64,000 nucleotides of DNA from contig NC_008825.1 of NCBI RefSeq assembly GCF_000015725.1, forward strand, positions 2,232,001 to 2,296,000, in the 5' to 3' direction. This document shows positions 10,848-20,078 of the stretch, in pieces. Source of the stretch: Methylibium petroleiphilum PM1 (GTDB lineage: Bacteria > Pseudomonadota > Gammaproteobacteria > Burkholderiales > Burkholderiaceae_C). Under the pieces are notes generated by a model. It ran no database searches and was not told the DNA's origin. It worked only from the letters and a program-made list of their open reading frames with translations. The translations under genes were made by a program, and so were the position numbers. How positions within the stretch are numbered: position 1 is the first letter of the stretch; each line of letters opens with the position of its first letter.

Positions 10848-11411
10848 TCAGATCTTGCCGACGAGGTCCAGCGAGGGCTTCAGCGTCTCGGCACCTTCGG
10901 TCCACTTGGCCGGGCAGACTTCACCGGGGTGCGCGGCGACGTACTGCGCGGCCTTGACCTTGCGCAGCAGCTCCGTGGCATCACGGCCGATGCCGTTGTC
11001 GTGCACTTCGATGATCTTGATCTTGCCTTCGGGGTTGATCACGAAGGTGCCGCGGTAGGCCAAGCCTTCCTCTTCGATCAGCACCTCGAAGTTTCGCGCC
11101 AGCGCCGCGGTCGGGTCACCGACGAGCGGGTACTGCACCTTGGAGATGGTGTCCGAGGTGTCGTGCCAGGCCTTGTGCGCGAAATGCGTGTCGGTGGAGA
11201 TGCCGTAGATCTCGACGCCGAGCTTCTTGAATTCCGCGTAATGGTCAGCCAAGTCGCCCAGTTCGGTCGGGCAGACGAAGGTGAAGTCGGCCGGGTAGAA
11301 CACGAACACGGACCACTTGCCCAGCAGGTTCTCGTTGCTGACCGGCACGAACTTGCCGTTGTGGTACGCGGTGGCCTTGAAGGGCTTGACTTCGGTGTTG
11401 ATCAGGGACAT
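10848..11411 (-). CDS. ahpC: alkyl hydroperoxide reductase subunit C (2-Cys peroxiredoxin)
   Basis: Cytosolic typical 2-Cys peroxiredoxin of 187 aa that reduces hydrogen peroxide, organic peroxides and peroxynitrite. The peroxidatic Cys47 is in FTFVCPTE and the resolving Cys166 in GEVCPAKW; both fit the AhpC1/Prx1 class. The start at 11411 has AAGGAAG 6 bases upstream and gives the family N-terminus [11 protein letters not shown]. First gene of ahpC-ahpF. The 125 bases before it are clearly A+T-rich compared with the surroundings. Confidence 0.98.
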   Translation of the reverse strand: MSLINTEVKPFKATAYHNGKFVPVSNENLLGKWSVFVFYPADFTFVCPTELGDLADHYAEFKKLGVEIYGISTDTHFAHKAWHDTSDTISKVQYPLVGDPTAALARNFEVLIEEEGLAYRGTFVINPEGKIKIIEVHDNGIGRDATELLRKVKAAQYVAAHPGEVCPAKWTEGAETLKPSLDLVGKI

Positions 11412-11456
11412 CGGGAGCTTCCTTATCGGGACAGGGTTGAGTGATACCGCGCCCAA

Positions 11457-11502
11457 ATAGTAATGCGACCCCGTTATCCACTTTATTCATAGACTAAATC
11501 AA
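11457..11502 (-). promoter_or_regulatory. probable ahpC promoter region, possible OxyR-type site
   Basis: On the minus strand TTGATT (11497-11502) and GATAAC (11473-11478) are spaced by 18 bases; an alternative -10 TACTAT lies at 11457-11462. ATAG tetranucleotides at 11457 and 11489 (plus strand) recall parts of the OxyR pattern, but the complete ATAG-N7-CTAT-N7-ATAG-N7-CTAT array is not present. The region is A+T-rich. Confidence 0.4.
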
Positions 11503-11536
11503 ACCCATCCGAAATTGCTATCGAACCGACCGCGGC

Positions 11537-12118
11537 TCAGCGCAGGTCGCCCGCCAGGCTGGCCAAGGTTTCCGGCGGGATGCCGGTGTGCGCCGGGTAA
11601 TTTCGGTGGTCGCAACCCAGCTTCACGGCGGCGCCAGCCCGGATGGCCTCGATCGCGACCCGGGTGAACTCGAAGCGCAGGAAGTGCACCGAGGAGGTCT
11701 TCTCCTCGGTCTCCCGGTCCAGGTCCTCGTCGGCGATCGCATAGACGCGCTGCAGCCCTTCCGGCTCGACGAACATCCGATCCTCGATGCCGATCAGGCG
11801 CGCCAGTTCGCGCTTGCGCTCGTGCGCGTCGGGGTATTCGATCAGCATCGTCGCCTTCCAGTTGCCGCCGTCCGGCACGAGCGGCGCATAGGCGTCGATC
11901 TCGGCCTGGATGCCCGCCTCGTCGAAGATCTTCTCGATGTGCAGCATCTCCTGGATTTGACGGCGGACGGTGCGCTCGTCCTCGAACTGCACGCTGAGGT
12001 GCTCGCCGAGCCGCACGGTGCGCAGACGCCGGTGCGCGATCGACTCGGGCTTGCCGGTCTGGCGGACCTTGGCATAGGCCTCGAGCGACATCAGGCTGTC
12101 TCTGGGAATGGTCGTCAT
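11537..12118 (-). CDS. DUF3501 family protein
   Basis: 193-aa soluble protein of unknown function. It is mainly helical, rich in Glu/Arg, and has the DUF3501 features: an N-terminal RRLRTVRLGEHLSVQFED segment, RRQIQEMLHIEKIFD, and near the C-terminus FLRFEF and a lone HRNY. It contains a single cysteine (KLGCDHRNY). The family almost always occurs next to a CCG-type Fe-S protein and rubrerythrin, exactly as here (25 bases downstream of the Fe-S gene, same strand). A role in peroxide or iron-sulfur metabolism is inferred from that context only. Confidence 0.9.
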   Translation of the reverse strand: MTTIPRDSLMSLEAYAKVRQTGKPESIAHRRLRTVRLGEHLSVQFEDERTVRRQIQEMLHIEKIFDEAGIQAEIDAYAPLVPDGGNWKATMLIEYPDAHERKRELARLIGIEDRMFVEPEGLQRVYAIADEDLDRETEEKTSSVHFLRFEFTRVAIEAIRAGAAVKLGCDHRNYPAHTGIPPETLASLAGDLR

Positions 12119-12143
12119 GGCGATCTGTCCTCGCTGCGTGGGG

Positions 12144-13493
12144 TCACAGCCCGTAGGCGGTTCGCACCAGGCTGAGCGGATGCAGGAGCCTGGCGGCCGG
12201 GAACCCGCCCGCCTCCATGCCCTGCGCGATGTGGTGCCCGGCCAGCTGGCAGTCGGAGCTGATGTAGTCCGGTTCGTCCTTGGCCATGCTCTTGAAGACC
12301 GGCCGCCCGATCTTCATCGCGATCGGGTGGTAGGGGGTCTTCACGCCATACGTGCCCGCATGGCCCGAGCACCGCTCGACCGTGTTGAGCTGCACGGACA
12401 CCGTCTGGCCGATCAGCTTGAACATCTCCTCGGTCTTCCGACCGATGTTCTGCACGCGGCCGTGGCAAGGGATGTGATAACTGACCTTGCCGAGCGCCTG
12501 CTTGAAGTCGGTCTTCAACAGGCCGTCGCGGTGCCGGGCGATCAGGTACTCGAAGGGATCGAACATCGCCTCCTTGACGAGCTGCGTGTCCGCGCACGCG
12601 GGGAACATCAGCGGCAGCTCCTGCTTGAACATCAGCGTGCAGCTGGGAATGGCACTGAGGATCGCGTAGCCCTCCTTCGCATACCTTGCGAGCACCGGCA
12701 TGTTCGCAGCCTTGTGCGCCGCCACGGCGTCGAGGTCGCCGAGCTCCAGCTTGGGCATGCCGCAGCACTTCTCCTTCTCGACCAGCACATAGGGAATGTC
12801 GTTGTGCTCGAGCAGCTTGATCAGGTCGTGACCGATGCCGGGTTCGTTGTAGTTCACGTAGCAAGTGGAGAAGATCGCCACCTTGCCCGGCGTGCGTTCC
12901 CCGTTCGTGACCACGGTGGCACGGCCCTGCCGACTCGCGGACCAGCGGAAGCGGTTGCTCGCGAGCTCCGGCAACCAGGCGTCGGGATGCACCTGCAGCG
13001 CCGAGTCGAGCAGCTTGCGCATTGGCCGGGTCTTGTTCAGCGCGTTGGCCACCTGGACCACCACCGGGATGCCGGCGAACTGGCCGTGCACGTCTGTCGA
13101 GGCAAGCAGCTTCTCGCCAGCGCCGACACCGCCCTTCTTGAACTTGATCGCCTTCGCCCGCAGCATCGTGTGCGGGAAATCCAGGCGCCAGGGGTGCGGC
13201 GGCACGTAGGGACATTTGGTCATGTAGCAGAGGTCGCACAGGTAGCACTGATCGACGACCTTCGCGTAATCCTGCTTCGGGATGCCGTGCACCTCGCCGT
13301 CGTCGGTCGCATCGACCAGATCGAACAGGCTCGGAAAAGCCTGACACAGGCTCACGCAACGGCGGCAGCCGTGGCAGATGTCGAAGATGCGCTCGAGCTC
13401 CTTCTCGCAGGCCGCCTCGTCGTAGTACTCGGGGTTCGTCCAGTCGATCGCGTGCCGGGTAGGGGCTTCGAGATTGCCCTCGCGTGTGCTCAT
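12144..13493 (-). CDS. heterodisulfide reductase/GlcF-related iron-sulfur protein
   Basis: 449-aa cytosolic electron-transfer protein. The N-terminus has two [4Fe-4S] motifs: Cys40, 43, 46, 50 (CHGCRRCVSLC) and Cys83, 86, 89, 94 (CYLCDLCYMTKCP). Two CCG-type domains follow: EKCCGMPKLELGD in the first, and in the second ERCSGHAGTYG, where Ser replaces the second Cys; that variant is common in the DUF3501-associated branch. It resembles glycolate oxidase subunit GlcF, but no glcD or glcE is nearby. AGGAG precedes the ATG at 13493. It lies between rubrerythrin and DUF3501 on one strand and could donate electrons to rubrerythrin, which lacks its own rubredoxin domain (inference). Confidence 0.88.
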   Translation of the reverse strand: MSTREGNLEAPTRHAIDWTNPEYYDEAACEKELERIFDICHGCRRCVSLCQAFPSLFDLVDATDDGEVHGIPKQDYAKVVDQCYLCDLCYMTKCPYVPPHPWRLDFPHTMLRAKAIKFKKGGVGAGEKLLASTDVHGQFAGIPVVVQVANALNKTRPMRKLLDSALQVHPDAWLPELASNRFRWSASRQGRATVVTNGERTPGKVAIFSTCYVNYNEPGIGHDLIKLLEHNDIPYVLVEKEKCCGMPKLELGDLDAVAAHKAANMPVLARYAKEGYAILSAIPSCTLMFKQELPLMFPACADTQLVKEAMFDPFEYLIARHRDGLLKTDFKQALGKVSYHIPCHGRVQNIGRKTEEMFKLIGQTVSVQLNTVERCSGHAGTYGVKTPYHPIAMKIGRPVFKSMAKDEPDYISSDCQLAGHHIAQGMEAGGFPAARLLHPLSLVRTAYGL

Positions 13494-13640
13494 CCGGGGT
13501 TCTCCTGTGGACCAAGGGCTTCCTGCGCGGGAAGGAACGGCGACTCGCGAGCGCAAGGCATGCACACGGGCGCCGAGCGGGGCACGGCGCTCCGCTCGAC
13601 GCTCGCTGCGGCGGCGACGCTACGCGCCACCGCCGTCTGC

Positions 13641-14060
13641 TCAATCGACCAGAGCGTCCAGCGCCTTCTGGTAGCGGTTCGCGTGGGAGCGCTCGGCCTT
13701 CGCCAGGGTCTCGAACCAGTCGGCGACCTCGTCGAAGCCTTCGTCGCGCGCCTGCTTCGCCATGCCCGGGTACATGTCGGTGTACTCGTGCGTCTCGCCG
13801 GCGACGGCGGCCATCAGGTTCTGGCGGCTCGACCCGATCGGCAGGCCGGTGGCCGGGTCGCCGACAGCCTCGAGGAACTCGAGGTGGCCATGCGCGTGGC
13901 CGGTCTCGCCTTCGGCGGTGGAGCGGAACAGCGCCGCCACGTCGTTCTGGCCCTCGATGTCGGCCTTGTTCGCGAAGTAAAGGTAGCGACGGTTCGCCTG
14001 TGATTCCCCGGCGAACGCGTCCTTCAGGTTCTGCTCGGTCTTGGAGCCCTTCAGTTGCAT
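13641..14060 (-). CDS. rubrerythrin (diiron domain only)
   Basis: 139-aa ferritin-like protein predicted to reduce hydrogen peroxide to water. Diiron ligands are visible in the four-helix core: Glu19 ([10 protein letters not shown]), Glu52 and His55 ([10 protein letters not shown]), Glu89 and Glu92 ([12 protein letters not shown]), Glu123 and His126 ([10 protein letters not shown]). The C-terminal rubredoxin domain of classical rubrerythrin is absent, so an external electron donor is needed. AAGGAG lies 6 bases before ATG 14060, which rules out the longer in-frame ATG at 14147. First gene of the rubrerythrin-Fe-S protein-DUF3501 set, with 147 bases of no recognised content before the second gene. 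Confidence 0.94.
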   Translation of the reverse strand: MQLKGSKTEQNLKDAFAGESQANRRYLYFANKADIEGQNDVAALFRSTAEGETGHAHGHLEFLEAVGDPATGLPIGSSRQNLMAAVAGETHEYTDMYPGMAKQARDEGFDEVADWFETLAKAERSHANRYQKALDALVD

Positions 14061-14287
14061 GTCGATCTCCTTGTCGTGCGTGTGCGATGGTGACCACGGA
14101 GCCTGGAGGGCCCAGTGCGCGTCGACGGTAGAGGAGACCGGAGGCAACGTCCAATAGCGCGCGTCAATGCAGAGAATTGTGCGGGTTTACCTGAGGGCCC
14201 GTGCCCCATTGACCTCTGAGTTGACGCGTCGCTCCGCAGCGACGGCCCCGAAACAGGAATCCGCCACGCTGAGCGACAATCCACGCT

Positions 14288-15061
14288 ATGAAACGCACCG
14301 AAGCCCAGGCGCCGACCATTCAGGTGATGGAGCGCATGTTCTCGCTGCTCAACGTGCTGGCGGCGCACCCGGATCCGGTCTCGCTGAAACACATCAGCGA
14401 ACAGACCGGATTGCACCCCTCCACGGCCCATCGCATCCTCAACGATCTCGCGATCGGTCGCTTCGTCGACCGGCCCGAGGCGGGCAGCTACCGGTTGGGC
14501 ATGCGCCTTCTCGAACTCGGCAACTTGGTCAAGGCACGGCTGGACGTCCGGGAGGCTGCGATCGCGCCGATGCGCGAGCTTCACAAGCTCACGCACCAAC
14601 CCGTGAATCTTTCGATGCGTCAGGGCGACGAGATCGTCTACATCGAGCGGACCTACAGCGAGCGCTCCGGCATGCAGGTCGTTCGCGCCGTCGGCGGCCG
14701 CGCCCCGCTGCACCTGACCTCCGTGGGCAAGCTGTTCCTCGCGCACGACGACGCCCAGCGAGTCCGGGCCTATGCCGCCCGTACGGGGCTCGCCGGCCAC
14801 ACGCGCAACAGCATCACCGAGTTACCGGCTCTGGAGCGCGAACTGGCGAAGGTGCTGCAATACGGCAGCGCCCGCGACAACGAGGAACTGGAACTGGGCG
14901 TGCGCTGCATGGCAGCCGGCATCTTCGACGACCAGGACAAGCTGATCGCCGGACTGTCGATCTCGGCCCCCGCCGATCGCCTGGAAGACAGTTGGATGGA
15001 GCGGCTGAAGGCCACGGCCGCCCAGATTTCGGCGGCCCTCGGCCACCACGCCAAACCCTGA
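14288..15061 (+). CDS. IclR family transcriptional regulator
   Basis: 257-aa DNA-binding protein with the IclR layout: winged HTH at about residues 10-70 (VSLKHISEQTGLHPSTAHRI region) and a C-terminal effector-binding domain (about 75-250) containing RQGDEIVYIER and VGGRAPLHLTSVGKLFLA. The effector is not predictable. It is divergent from the rubrerythrin gene with 227 bases between starts, so it could control that set or itself; no catabolic genes are adjacent. In many betaproteobacteria an IclR gene sits in this position beside peroxide genes, but that is memory, not something shown here. Confidence 0.93.
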   Translation: MKRTEAQAPTIQVMERMFSLLNVLAAHPDPVSLKHISEQTGLHPSTAHRILNDLAIGRFVDRPEAGSYRLGMRLLELGNLVKARLDVREAAIAPMRELHKLTHQPVNLSMRQGDEIVYIERTYSERSGMQVVRAVGGRAPLHLTSVGKLFLAHDDAQRVRAYAARTGLAGHTRNSITELPALERELAKVLQYGSARDNEELELGVRCMAAGIFDDQDKLIAGLSISAPADRLEDSWMERLKATAAQISAALGHHAKP

Positions 15062-15128
15062 AAGGCTGATCGCCGGGGTCTGCCCGGGCGGATGCCCGGC
15101 GCTCGCCGGTGCGTCCCGCCGCAGCGCG

Positions 15129-16163
15129 TCAGGAGGTCGTCTTCGGCCCTTCGGCCCGCGGCACTTCCGGCGTCACGGCAGGCGGCGGGCTTGCCTCGAT
15201 CCAATGGCGCACACGCTCGGCGTCGCCCTGCCGCGAGTACTTGCCGGCTGAATCGAGGAAGACCATGATCAGCTTGCGTCCCGCCAGTTGCGCCTGCATG
15301 ACCAGGCAGCGACCCGCCTCGGAGATGTAGCCGGTCTTCTGCAACCCGATGTCCCAGGCTGGATTGCGCACCAGGCCGTTGGTATTGCGGTACTGGAGCG
15401 TGCGGCGCCCGACCGCCACGCTGTATTCCTGCGAGGTCGACAGCTCGCGGATCAGCGGATGCTGGTAGGCCGCCGATACCAGCGCCGCCAAGTCGCGCGC
15501 GCTCGATTGATTGCGGCTCGACAGTCCCGTGGGCTCGACATAGCGCGTGTCGGTCATGCCGAGCAGGCTGGCGCGCGCGTTCATCGCCGAGACGAAAGCC
15601 ACCAAGCCGCCCGGGTAATGCCGGCCCAGAGCATGGGCCGCACGGTTCTCCGACGACATCAGGGCCAGATGCAGCATCTCGCCACGCGTCAGCTGGGTAC
15701 CGACGGCCAGTCGCGACCCGCTGCCCTTCTCGGTGTCCACGTCGTCCTGGCTGATCGTGAGCATCTCGTCGAGCGACTGCCCGGCTTCGACGACGACCAC
15801 CGAGGTCATCAGCTTCGTCAACGACGCGATCGGCAACACGGCCTGGGCGTTCTTGTCGATCAGCACCTCGTGGGTGTCCTGATCCATCACGAGCGCCACG
15901 CTCGAACGCAGATCGAGCGGGTCATCGGTGGCGCGCAAACCGCTGAGCTCACCGAAAGAGGGGCGTGCCACCACCGTACGGACCGACTTGCGCGTCGCGG
16001 CACGAATGCTCTTTACCTTGGCCTTCGACTTGGCGCTCGCCTTGCTGGCGCTGCTCTGACGTTTGGTGGCGGCATCGGCGCCCGTGCTCAGTCCGAAGGA
16101 CAGCATGGCAAACAGGGCCAACAGAGCCACACGCCAACGAAACACAGGCAACGAAATCAACAC
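15129..16163 (-). CDS. pbpG: D-alanyl-D-alanine endopeptidase/carboxypeptidase (PBP7 type)
   Basis: Periplasmic penicillin-binding protein of the S11 family, 344 aa, trimming or cutting peptidoglycan peptides. With GTG 16163 as residue 1, the active-site motifs are Ser114-Leu-Thr-Lys117, Ser171-Glu-Asn173 and Lys277-Thr-Gly279. A signal peptide (WRVALLALFAMLSFGLSTGADA) is followed by a Lys/Ser/Ala-rich linker. GTG 16163 has GGAGG 8 bases upstream and places the signal peptide properly; an ATG at 16223 lies inside the upstream terminator region and is unlikely. The C-terminus is Pro-rich with no amphipathic membrane anchor. The leuA terminator ends 38 bases before the start. Confidence 0.92.
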   Translation of the reverse strand: MLISLPVFRWRVALLALFAMLSFGLSTGADAATKRQSSASKASAKSKAKVKSIRAATRKSVRTVVARPSFGELSGLRATDDPLDLRSSVALVMDQDTHEVLIDKNAQAVLPIASLTKLMTSVVVVEAGQSLDEMLTISQDDVDTEKGSGSRLAVGTQLTRGEMLHLALMSSENRAAHALGRHYPGGLVAFVSAMNARASLLGMTDTRYVEPTGLSSRNQSSARDLAALVSAAYQHPLIRELSTSQEYSVAVGRRTLQYRNTNGLVRNPAWDIGLQKTGYISEAGRCLVMQAQLAGRKLIMVFLDSAGKYSRQGDAERVRHWIEASPPPAVTPEVPRAEGPKTTS

Positions 16164-16200
16164 GGGCACTCCCTCCGACACGCGCACGAGTCTAGGATAA

Positions 16201-16235
16201 AGAAAAAAAGCGCGCAAGATCAAAAGCTTACGCGC
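16201..16235 (-). terminator. Rho-independent terminator of leuA
   Basis: On the minus strand GCGCGTAAG pairs with CTTGCGCGC (one G-U pair) around an 8-base loop, followed directly by TTTTTTTCT. It starts 34 bases after the leuA stop and ends just upstream of pbpG, so it separates the two genes. Confidence 0.92.
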
Positions 16236-16268
16236 CCTTCCTCCATTCCACGTGAAGAATGCCTCCCG

Positions 16269-17810
16269 TTACCCCTGGGCGGCGACGCGCTCGTTCTTGC
16301 TGTGCAGCTTGTTCAGGGCCGACAGGTAGGCCTTGGCCGAGGCCACCACGATGTCCGGGTCCGCCCCCACGCCATTCACCACCCGTCCGCCGTGCTGCAG
16401 CCGCACAGTCACCTCGCCCTGGGATTCTGTGCTGCCCGAGGTGATGGCATTGACCGAATAGAGCAGCATTTCTGCGCCGCTTTTCAGCTTCGACTCGATG
16501 GCCTTGAGACTCGCGTCGACCGGCCCGTTGCCTTCGCTCTCGGCATGGAACTCGGTCTCTCCGACCGCGAAAGCCACCTTCGCATGCGGACGCTCCCCAG
16601 TCGCCGATTGCTGCTCCAGCGAGAGCAGCCGGTACGTCTCCTGCTCGTGGGTCACGCTCTCATCGCCGACCAGCGCGATGATGTCTTCGTCGAAGATGTC
16701 GCTCTTGCGATCGGCCAGATCCTTGAAGCGCGCAAAGGCCGCGTTGACGTCGGTCTCGGACTCGAGCTCGATTCCGAGCTCCTGCAGGCGCTGCTTGAAG
16801 GCGTTCCGGCCGCTGAGCTTGCCGAGCACGATCTTGTTGGCACTCCAGCCCACGTCCTCGGCGCGCATGATCTCGTAGGTGTCGCGCGCCTTCAGGACGC
16901 CGTCCTGGTGGATACCGGAGGCGTGCGCGAAGGCATTTGCGCCGACGACCGCCTTGTTCGGCTGCACGATGAAGCCAGTCGTCTGCGACACCAGCCGCGA
17001 AGCCGGCACGATCTGCGTGGTATCGATGCCCACTTCGAGCCCGAAATGGTCGCGCCGCGTGCGAACCGCCATCACGACTTCCTCGAGCGAGCAGTTGCCT
17101 GCGCGCTCGCCGAGCCCATTGATCGTGCATTCGATCTGGCGGGCACCCCCGATCTTCACGCCAGCCAACGAGTTCGCCACCGCCATACCGAGGTCGTTGT
17201 GGCAGTGAACCGACCAGACCGCCTTGTCCGAATTCGGCACCCGCTCCCGCAAGGTCCTGATGAAATTGCCGTACAGCTCGGGGATGCCGTATCCGACGGT
17301 GTCGGGCACGTTGATGGTGGTCGCGCCCTCGTTGATCACGGCCTCGATCACACGGCACAGGAAGTCCGGGTCGGACCGGTAGCCATCCTCCGGCGAAAAC
17401 TCGATGTCCTCGCACAGGTTGCGGGCGAAGCGAATCGACAGCCTGGCCTGCTCCAGCACCTGCTCGCGCGTCATCCGCAACTTCTTCTCCATGTGCAGTT
17501 CACTGGTCGCGATGAAGGTGTGGATGCGAGAACGCGCAGCGCTCTTCAGCGCCTCGGCCGCCCGCGCGATGTCGCGGTCATTGGCGCGCGCCAGCGAGCA
17601 CACGGTCGATTCCTTGATCACGTCGGCAATCGCCCGGACCGCCTCGAAGTCGCCGTTGCTCGACGCCGCGAAACCCGCCTCGATCACGTCGACCCGCAAA
17701 CGCTCCAGCTGGCGCGCGATGCGCAGCTTCTCATCCTTGGTCATGGAGGCGCCGGGCGACTGTTCGCCGTCGCGCAAGGTGGTGTCGAAGATGATGAGCT
17801 TGTCGGCCAT
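16269..17810 (-). CDS. leuA: 2-isopropylmalate synthase
   Basis: First committed enzyme of leucine synthesis: acetyl-CoA plus 2-oxoisovalerate gives 2-isopropylmalate. 513 aa, the normal length. The TIM-barrel starts with [16 protein letters not shown]; the metal-binding His pair is in [21 protein letters not shown] follows. The C-terminal LeuA allosteric domain (about 390-513) that binds leucine is complete. The gene is preceded by a leucine-rich leader peptide and an intrinsic terminator (attenuator), and followed by its own terminator. It lies downstream of pssA and the ilv genes on the same strand. Confidence 0.98.
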   Translation of the reverse strand: MADKLIIFDTTLRDGEQSPGASMTKDEKLRIARQLERLRVDVIEAGFAASSNGDFEAVRAIADVIKESTVCSLARANDRDIARAAEALKSAARSRIHTFIATSELHMEKKLRMTREQVLEQARLSIRFARNLCEDIEFSPEDGYRSDPDFLCRVIEAVINEGATTINVPDTVGYGIPELYGNFIRTLRERVPNSDKAVWSVHCHNDLGMAVANSLAGVKIGGARQIECTINGLGERAGNCSLEEVVMAVRTRRDHFGLEVGIDTTQIVPASRLVSQTTGFIVQPNKAVVGANAFAHASGIHQDGVLKARDTYEIMRAEDVGWSANKIVLGKLSGRNAFKQRLQELGIELESETDVNAAFARFKDLADRKSDIFDEDIIALVGDESVTHEQETYRLLSLEQQSATGERPHAKVAFAVGETEFHAESEGNGPVDASLKAIESKLKSGAEMLLYSVNAITSGSTESQGEVTVRLQHGGRVVNGVGADPDIVVASAKAYLSALNKLHSKNERVAAQG

Positions 17811-17845
17811 GGAAGTCTCCAGCGAAGATACGAAGGTCGAGGACT

Positions 17846-17883
17846 AAACAAAACGGCCCGCGAGCAGGAAGCGCGCGGGCCGT
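17846..17883 (-). terminator. attenuator terminator in the leuA leader
   Basis: On the minus strand ACGGCCCGCG pairs perfectly with CGCGGGCCGT (17874-17883 with 17853-17862) around 11 bases, followed by TTTGTTT. It lies 28 bases after the stop of the Leu-rich leader peptide and ends 35 bases before the leuA start. It is placed to stop transcription when leucyl-tRNA is plentiful. Confidence 0.9.
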
Positions 17884-17911
17884 GGATGCAGAAACGACGG
17901 GACGTGTGCAA

Positions 17912-17971
17912 TCAGCGCGCGCAGGGCACTCCTAGCAGTAGCAGCAGCGAAAAGCGGGCGCGAAACGTCAT
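17912..17971 (-). CDS. leuL: leuA leader peptide (leucine attenuation)
   Basis: A 19-codon frame upstream of leuA encodes MTFRARFSLLLLLGVPCAR, with five consecutive leucine codons (CTG CTG CTA CTG CTA, including the rarer CTA twice). This is the hallmark of leucine attenuation: ribosome stalling at scarce Leu-tRNA would free the downstream RNA to avoid the terminator at 17846-17883. The end of the frame is a GCGCGCGC run that could pair with the GC-rich first arm of the terminator, giving an antiterminator (inference). No Shine-Dalgarno site is visible; a -10-like TATATT sits only 7 bases upstream, so the message may be leaderless. Confidence 0.82.
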   Translation of the reverse strand: MTFRARFSLLLLLGVPCAR

Positions 17972-17977
17972 GAGCAC

Positions 17978-17983
17978 AATATA
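17978..17983 (-). promoter_or_regulatory. possible -10 box for the leuL-leuA transcript
   Basis: TATATT on the minus strand matches the -10 consensus at five of six bases. Transcription would start at or within a base or two of the leuL ATG at 17971. The -35 region (17 bases upstream) is GC-rich and does not fit the consensus, so readthrough from pssA is the alternative. Confidence 0.4.
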
Positions 17984-18019
17984 GCACGCGCCTGATCACG
18001 GCACGCGCCGCAGTGGCTA

Positions 18020-18871
18020 TCAGCGGTGCAGCCCCTCTTCATCGGGCTCGTGAGTGGACGTGGCGATGACGCTGACAGGCCTGCCCTTGGTCTTGCGCCA
18101 CACGTAGACCGCGTAACCTGAGAAGCCGTAGCAGACGAACAGACTGAACAGCACGAGCGGCGGGTGAAGGTTGATCACTGCGATGAAGAGCGCGATCGCG
18201 ACGATCACGATGAACGGGACCGTGCGCTTGAAGCTCACGTCCTTGAAGCTGTAGAACGGCACGTTCGTGACCATCGTCAGTCCGGCGTAGAGCGTGAACG
18301 CGAACGCCATCCAGGACAACCAGTCGATGCTGCCGGCCCCCTTGAACCCCGCGTCGTCCATCAGCCAGATGAACCCGACCACCAGCGCTGCGGCGGCCGG
18401 ACTCGGCAGCCCCTGGAAGAAGCGCTTGTCGACGACGCCGATGTTGGTATTGAAGCGGGCCAGCCGGAGCGCAGCCCCAGCGCAGTAGACGAACGCCGCC
18501 ACCCAGCCGAGCTTGCCCAGCCCCCGCAGCGCCCACTCATAGACGATCAACGCCGGCGCAGCGCCGAAGGACACCATGTCCGACAGGCTGTCCATCTGTT
18601 CGCCGAAGGCGCTCTGGGTGTTGGTCATGCGCGCGACGCGACCGTCGAGGCTGTCGAGCACCATCGCGCAGAACACGCCGATCGCCGCCTGCTCGAAGCG
18701 GTCGTTCATGGCCATCACGATCGCGTAGAACCCGCCGAACAATGCCGCAAGCGTGAAGAGATTGGGCAGGATGTAGATGCCCTTGCGGCGAGGCCGGCGC
18801 GGCGCCTCGTCGTCGACATCTTCGAGCGCGTCCGGCGTTTTCGGATCCTGCGTGCCGTCGTGCATGCTCAT
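18020..18871 (-). CDS. pssA: CDP-diacylglycerol-serine O-phosphatidyltransferase
   Basis: Membrane enzyme making phosphatidylserine, the precursor of phosphatidylethanolamine; 283 aa. The CDP-alcohol phosphotransferase signature is complete: Asp76-Gly77-x2-Ala80-Arg81-x8-Gly90-x3-Asp94-x3-Asp98. About eight hydrophobic segments follow from residue 35 on, and a charged N-terminus (RRPRRKG) precedes them. The start is uncertain: ATG 18871 and ATG 18865 lie two codons apart and no strong ribosome site is seen. It sits between ilvC and leuA; a hairpin after ilvC suggests a separate transcript that may run on into the leuA leader. Confidence 0.95.
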   Translation of the reverse strand: MSMHDGTQDPKTPDALEDVDDEAPRRPRRKGIYILPNLFTLAALFGGFYAIVMAMNDRFEQAAIGVFCAMVLDSLDGRVARMTNTQSAFGEQMDSLSDMVSFGAAPALIVYEWALRGLGKLGWVAAFVYCAGAALRLARFNTNIGVVDKRFFQGLPSPAAAALVVGFIWLMDDAGFKGAGSIDWLSWMAFAFTLYAGLTMVTNVPFYSFKDVSFKRTVPFIVIVAIALFIAVINLHPPLVLFSLFVCYGFSGYAVYVWRKTKGRPVSVIATSTHEPDEEGLHR

Positions 18872-18963
18872 GCTCGGCCAGTCCGTGGCAACGAATCCAG
18901 ACCCCTCGGCGCACCATGAAGATCGATCATGGGCGGGAGGATACCGCAGCACCCGTCGCAAGA

Positions 18964-18994
18964 AGGGCCGCGCACCCTTCAGTGTCGCGGCCCT
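18964..18994 (-). terminator. probable terminator after ilvC
   Basis: On the minus strand AGGGCCGCG pairs with CGCGGCCCT (9-bp perfect stem, 13-base loop), followed by TCTTGCG. The T-run is short, so termination may be partial. It lies 29 bases after the ilvC stop codon and separates ilvBHC from pssA. Confidence 0.6.
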
Positions 18995-19022
18995 AGACGG
19001 AGCGTGGAGCGGAAGGTCGCGA

Positions 19023-20060
<1,038 letters not shown>

Positions 20061-20078
20061 TCAGTAATGGAACGGGGT

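Noticed and set aside
11440-11520. A full OxyR binding site in front of ahpC
   Set aside because: Two ATAG elements occur, but their spacing partners (CTAT at 7-base steps) are missing; kept only as a low-confidence promoter region.
12108-14154. Long open frames on both strands over the rubrerythrin-Fe/S region (631 and 679 codons)
   Set aside because: They are shadows of the Fe-S protein, DUF3501 and rubrerythrin genes, which carry clear metal-binding motifs and ribosome sites.
15288-17984. An 898-codon open frame on the plus strand
   Set aside because: It runs antisense through pbpG and leuA, both complete and well supported, and its translation (His/Arg/Leu-rich) matches no protein type.
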